From contig JBPCKT010000068.1 in the NCBI GenBank assembly GCA_051004015.1, forward strand, positions 1 to 13,069: a stretch of DNA of 13,069 nt, written 5' to 3'. Positions 12,352 through 13,069 of this stretch are shown piece by piece (the first letter of the stretch is position 1; each line of letters starts with the position of its first letter). Source of the stretch: SXOA01 sp051004015 (GTDB lineage Bacteria > Planctomycetota > Planctomycetia > Pirellulales > Pirellulaceae). A program made the position numbers and the translations under genes. Under the pieces are notes generated by a model. It did not search any database. It saw only the letters and a list, made by a program, of their open reading frames with translations, and was not told where the DNA came from.

Positions 12352-12933
12352 ATGCGTAACCCTCACTGCCTACTGCCTACTGCCGTCTGCTTACTCCTGC
12401 TCCCCGGCTGCGCCGGCGGCTGGCAGGTCGGCAATCGCTCGCTCTACCGCCCGGACATCGCCACCGTGCATGTGCCGGTCGTCCAGTCCGATAGCTACCG
12501 CCGCCATCTCGGTGAGCGATTGACGGAGATGATCGTCAAGGAGATTGAGCTCAAGACACCGTACAAAGTCGTCGATGCCGACTCGGCCGATAGTGTGCTG
12601 GCCGTGCGGATCGCCTCGGAGAGTAAGCGGGTCCTTTCCGAGACCAGGAACGACGATGTGCGCGACGTCGAAACCGATTTCTTCGTGCAAATGAGCTGGT
12701 CCGATCGCCGCGGCGACCTGATTTCCGGCGGCGGCCGCATTCCCTTCGCTCCGCTGCTGGTCAACATCAGCCAACAGGCCAACTTCGTTCCGGAAGGGGG
12801 CCAGTCCCTCACCACCGCCCAGCAGGAAGTCCTGCAGCGCCTGGCCGAGCAAATCGTCGGCCAGATGGAACGCGACGTCCTCGCCAACTGCCAGACGCCG
12901 GCTGTCCCGCCGTACTACGAGTCGGGAGAGTAG
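12352..12933 (+). CDS. LptE-like LPS-assembly lipoprotein
   Basis: A 193-residue lipoprotein resembling LptE, the plug and partner of LptD that delivers lipopolysaccharide to the outer leaflet. Signal peptide 1-19 with lipobox LPGC, C20. The mature part fits the LptE pattern: QVGNRSLYRPDIATVHVPVVQSDS, RRHLGERLTEMIVKEIELKTPYKVV, then ADSVLAVRIASESKRVL, and later a helix (QQEVLQRLAEQIVGQMERD). Sequence conservation in this family is low, so the call rests on pattern, size and its place after a BamD-like gene. No Shine-Dalgarno sequence is visible; a hairpin lies just upstream of ATG 12352. The codons for residues 5-14 are built from a 7-bp repeat (12366-12393). An alternative is an unrelated planctomycete lipoprotein of the same shape. 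Confidence 0.75.
   Translation: MRNPHCLLPTAVCLLLLPGCAGGWQVGNRSLYRPDIATVHVPVVQSDSYRRHLGERLTEMIVKEIELKTPYKVVDADSADSVLAVRIASESKRVLSETRNDDVRDVETDFFVQMSWSDRRGDLISGGGRIPFAPLLVNISQQANFVPEGGQSLTTAQQEVLQRLAEQIVGQMERDVLANCQTPAVPPYYESGE
12366..12393 (+). repeat. Four heptamer repeats inside the LptE-like signal peptide
   Basis: Consecutive units CTGCCTA, CTGCCTA, CTGCCGT and CTGCTTA. The first two are identical, the others differ by one or two bases. Seven is not a multiple of three, so gain or loss of a unit would shift the frame. Confidence 0.6.
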
Positions 12934-12979
12934 ATCCTGTGGCGCTGCCTTAGCCGCCTTGCCCGCTTACAATGGCGCT

Positions 12980-13069
12980 GGGGGGGCCCGAGCCCCCGGG
13001 GGGTTTCCCCCCCCCGCTCCCCCCCCCCCACCCCACAGGAGAGGACGACCCACAACCCCCCCCCCCCCC
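12980..13069. other. Low-complexity G/C homopolymer end, probable sequencing artefact
   Basis: From about 12980 the sequence is mostly runs of G and then C, with the final bases all C. No open frame or structure of biological appearance is seen; a poor contig end is more likely. The short piece 12934-12979 after the LptE-like stop looks normal but holds no feature I can name. Confidence 0.7.

Noticed and set aside
1..13069. CRISPR array, tRNA, rRNA, transposase or defence system
   Set aside because: No regularly spaced direct repeats, no cloverleaf with CCA-type end, and no transposase or nuclease motif was seen in any plausible frame.

Overview
The window is G+C-rich DNA, most likely from the phylum Planctomycetota (possibly a Gemmata-like member); this is inferred, since there is no rRNA or marker-gene search behind it. 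The pointers are a secreted DUF1080 (3-keto-disaccharide hydrolase) protein, an HU protein with an Ala/Pro-rich tail, a 72-residue lipoprotein ending in a WERFWFLD/HGG motif that I recall from planctomycetes, a large single-pass protein with zinc-less anti-sigma-like repeats, and a BamD-like plus LptE-like pair that implies a diderm envelope with an LPS-type outer membrane. Both ends look like contig ends: the first ~125 bases carry an apparent frameshift and the last ~90 bases collapse into G and C homopolymers.

Layout. 1-1205 (+): 3' part of a secreted or surface protein with cadherin-like repeats and a matrixin-type zinc metalloprotease domain. 1206-1854: non-coding, with several hairpins, a candidate promoter and a dispersed repeat. 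1855-4089 (+): 744-residue membrane protein (anti-sigma-like repeats, one TM segment, Pro/Thr/Glu linker, FecR-like region, HEAT-like repeats). 4107-5617 (-): trpS followed by a GyrI-like effector-binding protein. 5785-6669 (+): DUF4349 lipoprotein, convergent (1 nt gap) with pyrD (-). 7709-9145 (-): small lipoprotein, HU-family protein, YkgJ-type Cys-cluster protein. 9259-12933 (+): DUF1080 protein, recO, BamD-like and LptE-like lipoproteins.

The genes are mostly housekeeping (tRNA charging, pyrimidine synthesis, recombinational repair, nucleoid structure) and cell envelope (four probable lipoproteins, BAM and LPS transport). No mobile element, CRISPR array, tRNA or rRNA was seen. The most unusual content lies between genes. 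Short hairpins sit just downstream of at least six stop codons. Many of them share a GGA/TCC triloop; a second family has about 21-23 bp arms around an exactly 31-nt loop and occurs twice in tandem before recO; a third is an inverted array of GAATGNC heptamers. Several natural start sites are masked by such repeats reading through in frame (the 744-aa gene, recO, the LptE-like gene), so the starts given here are shorter than the longest open frames.
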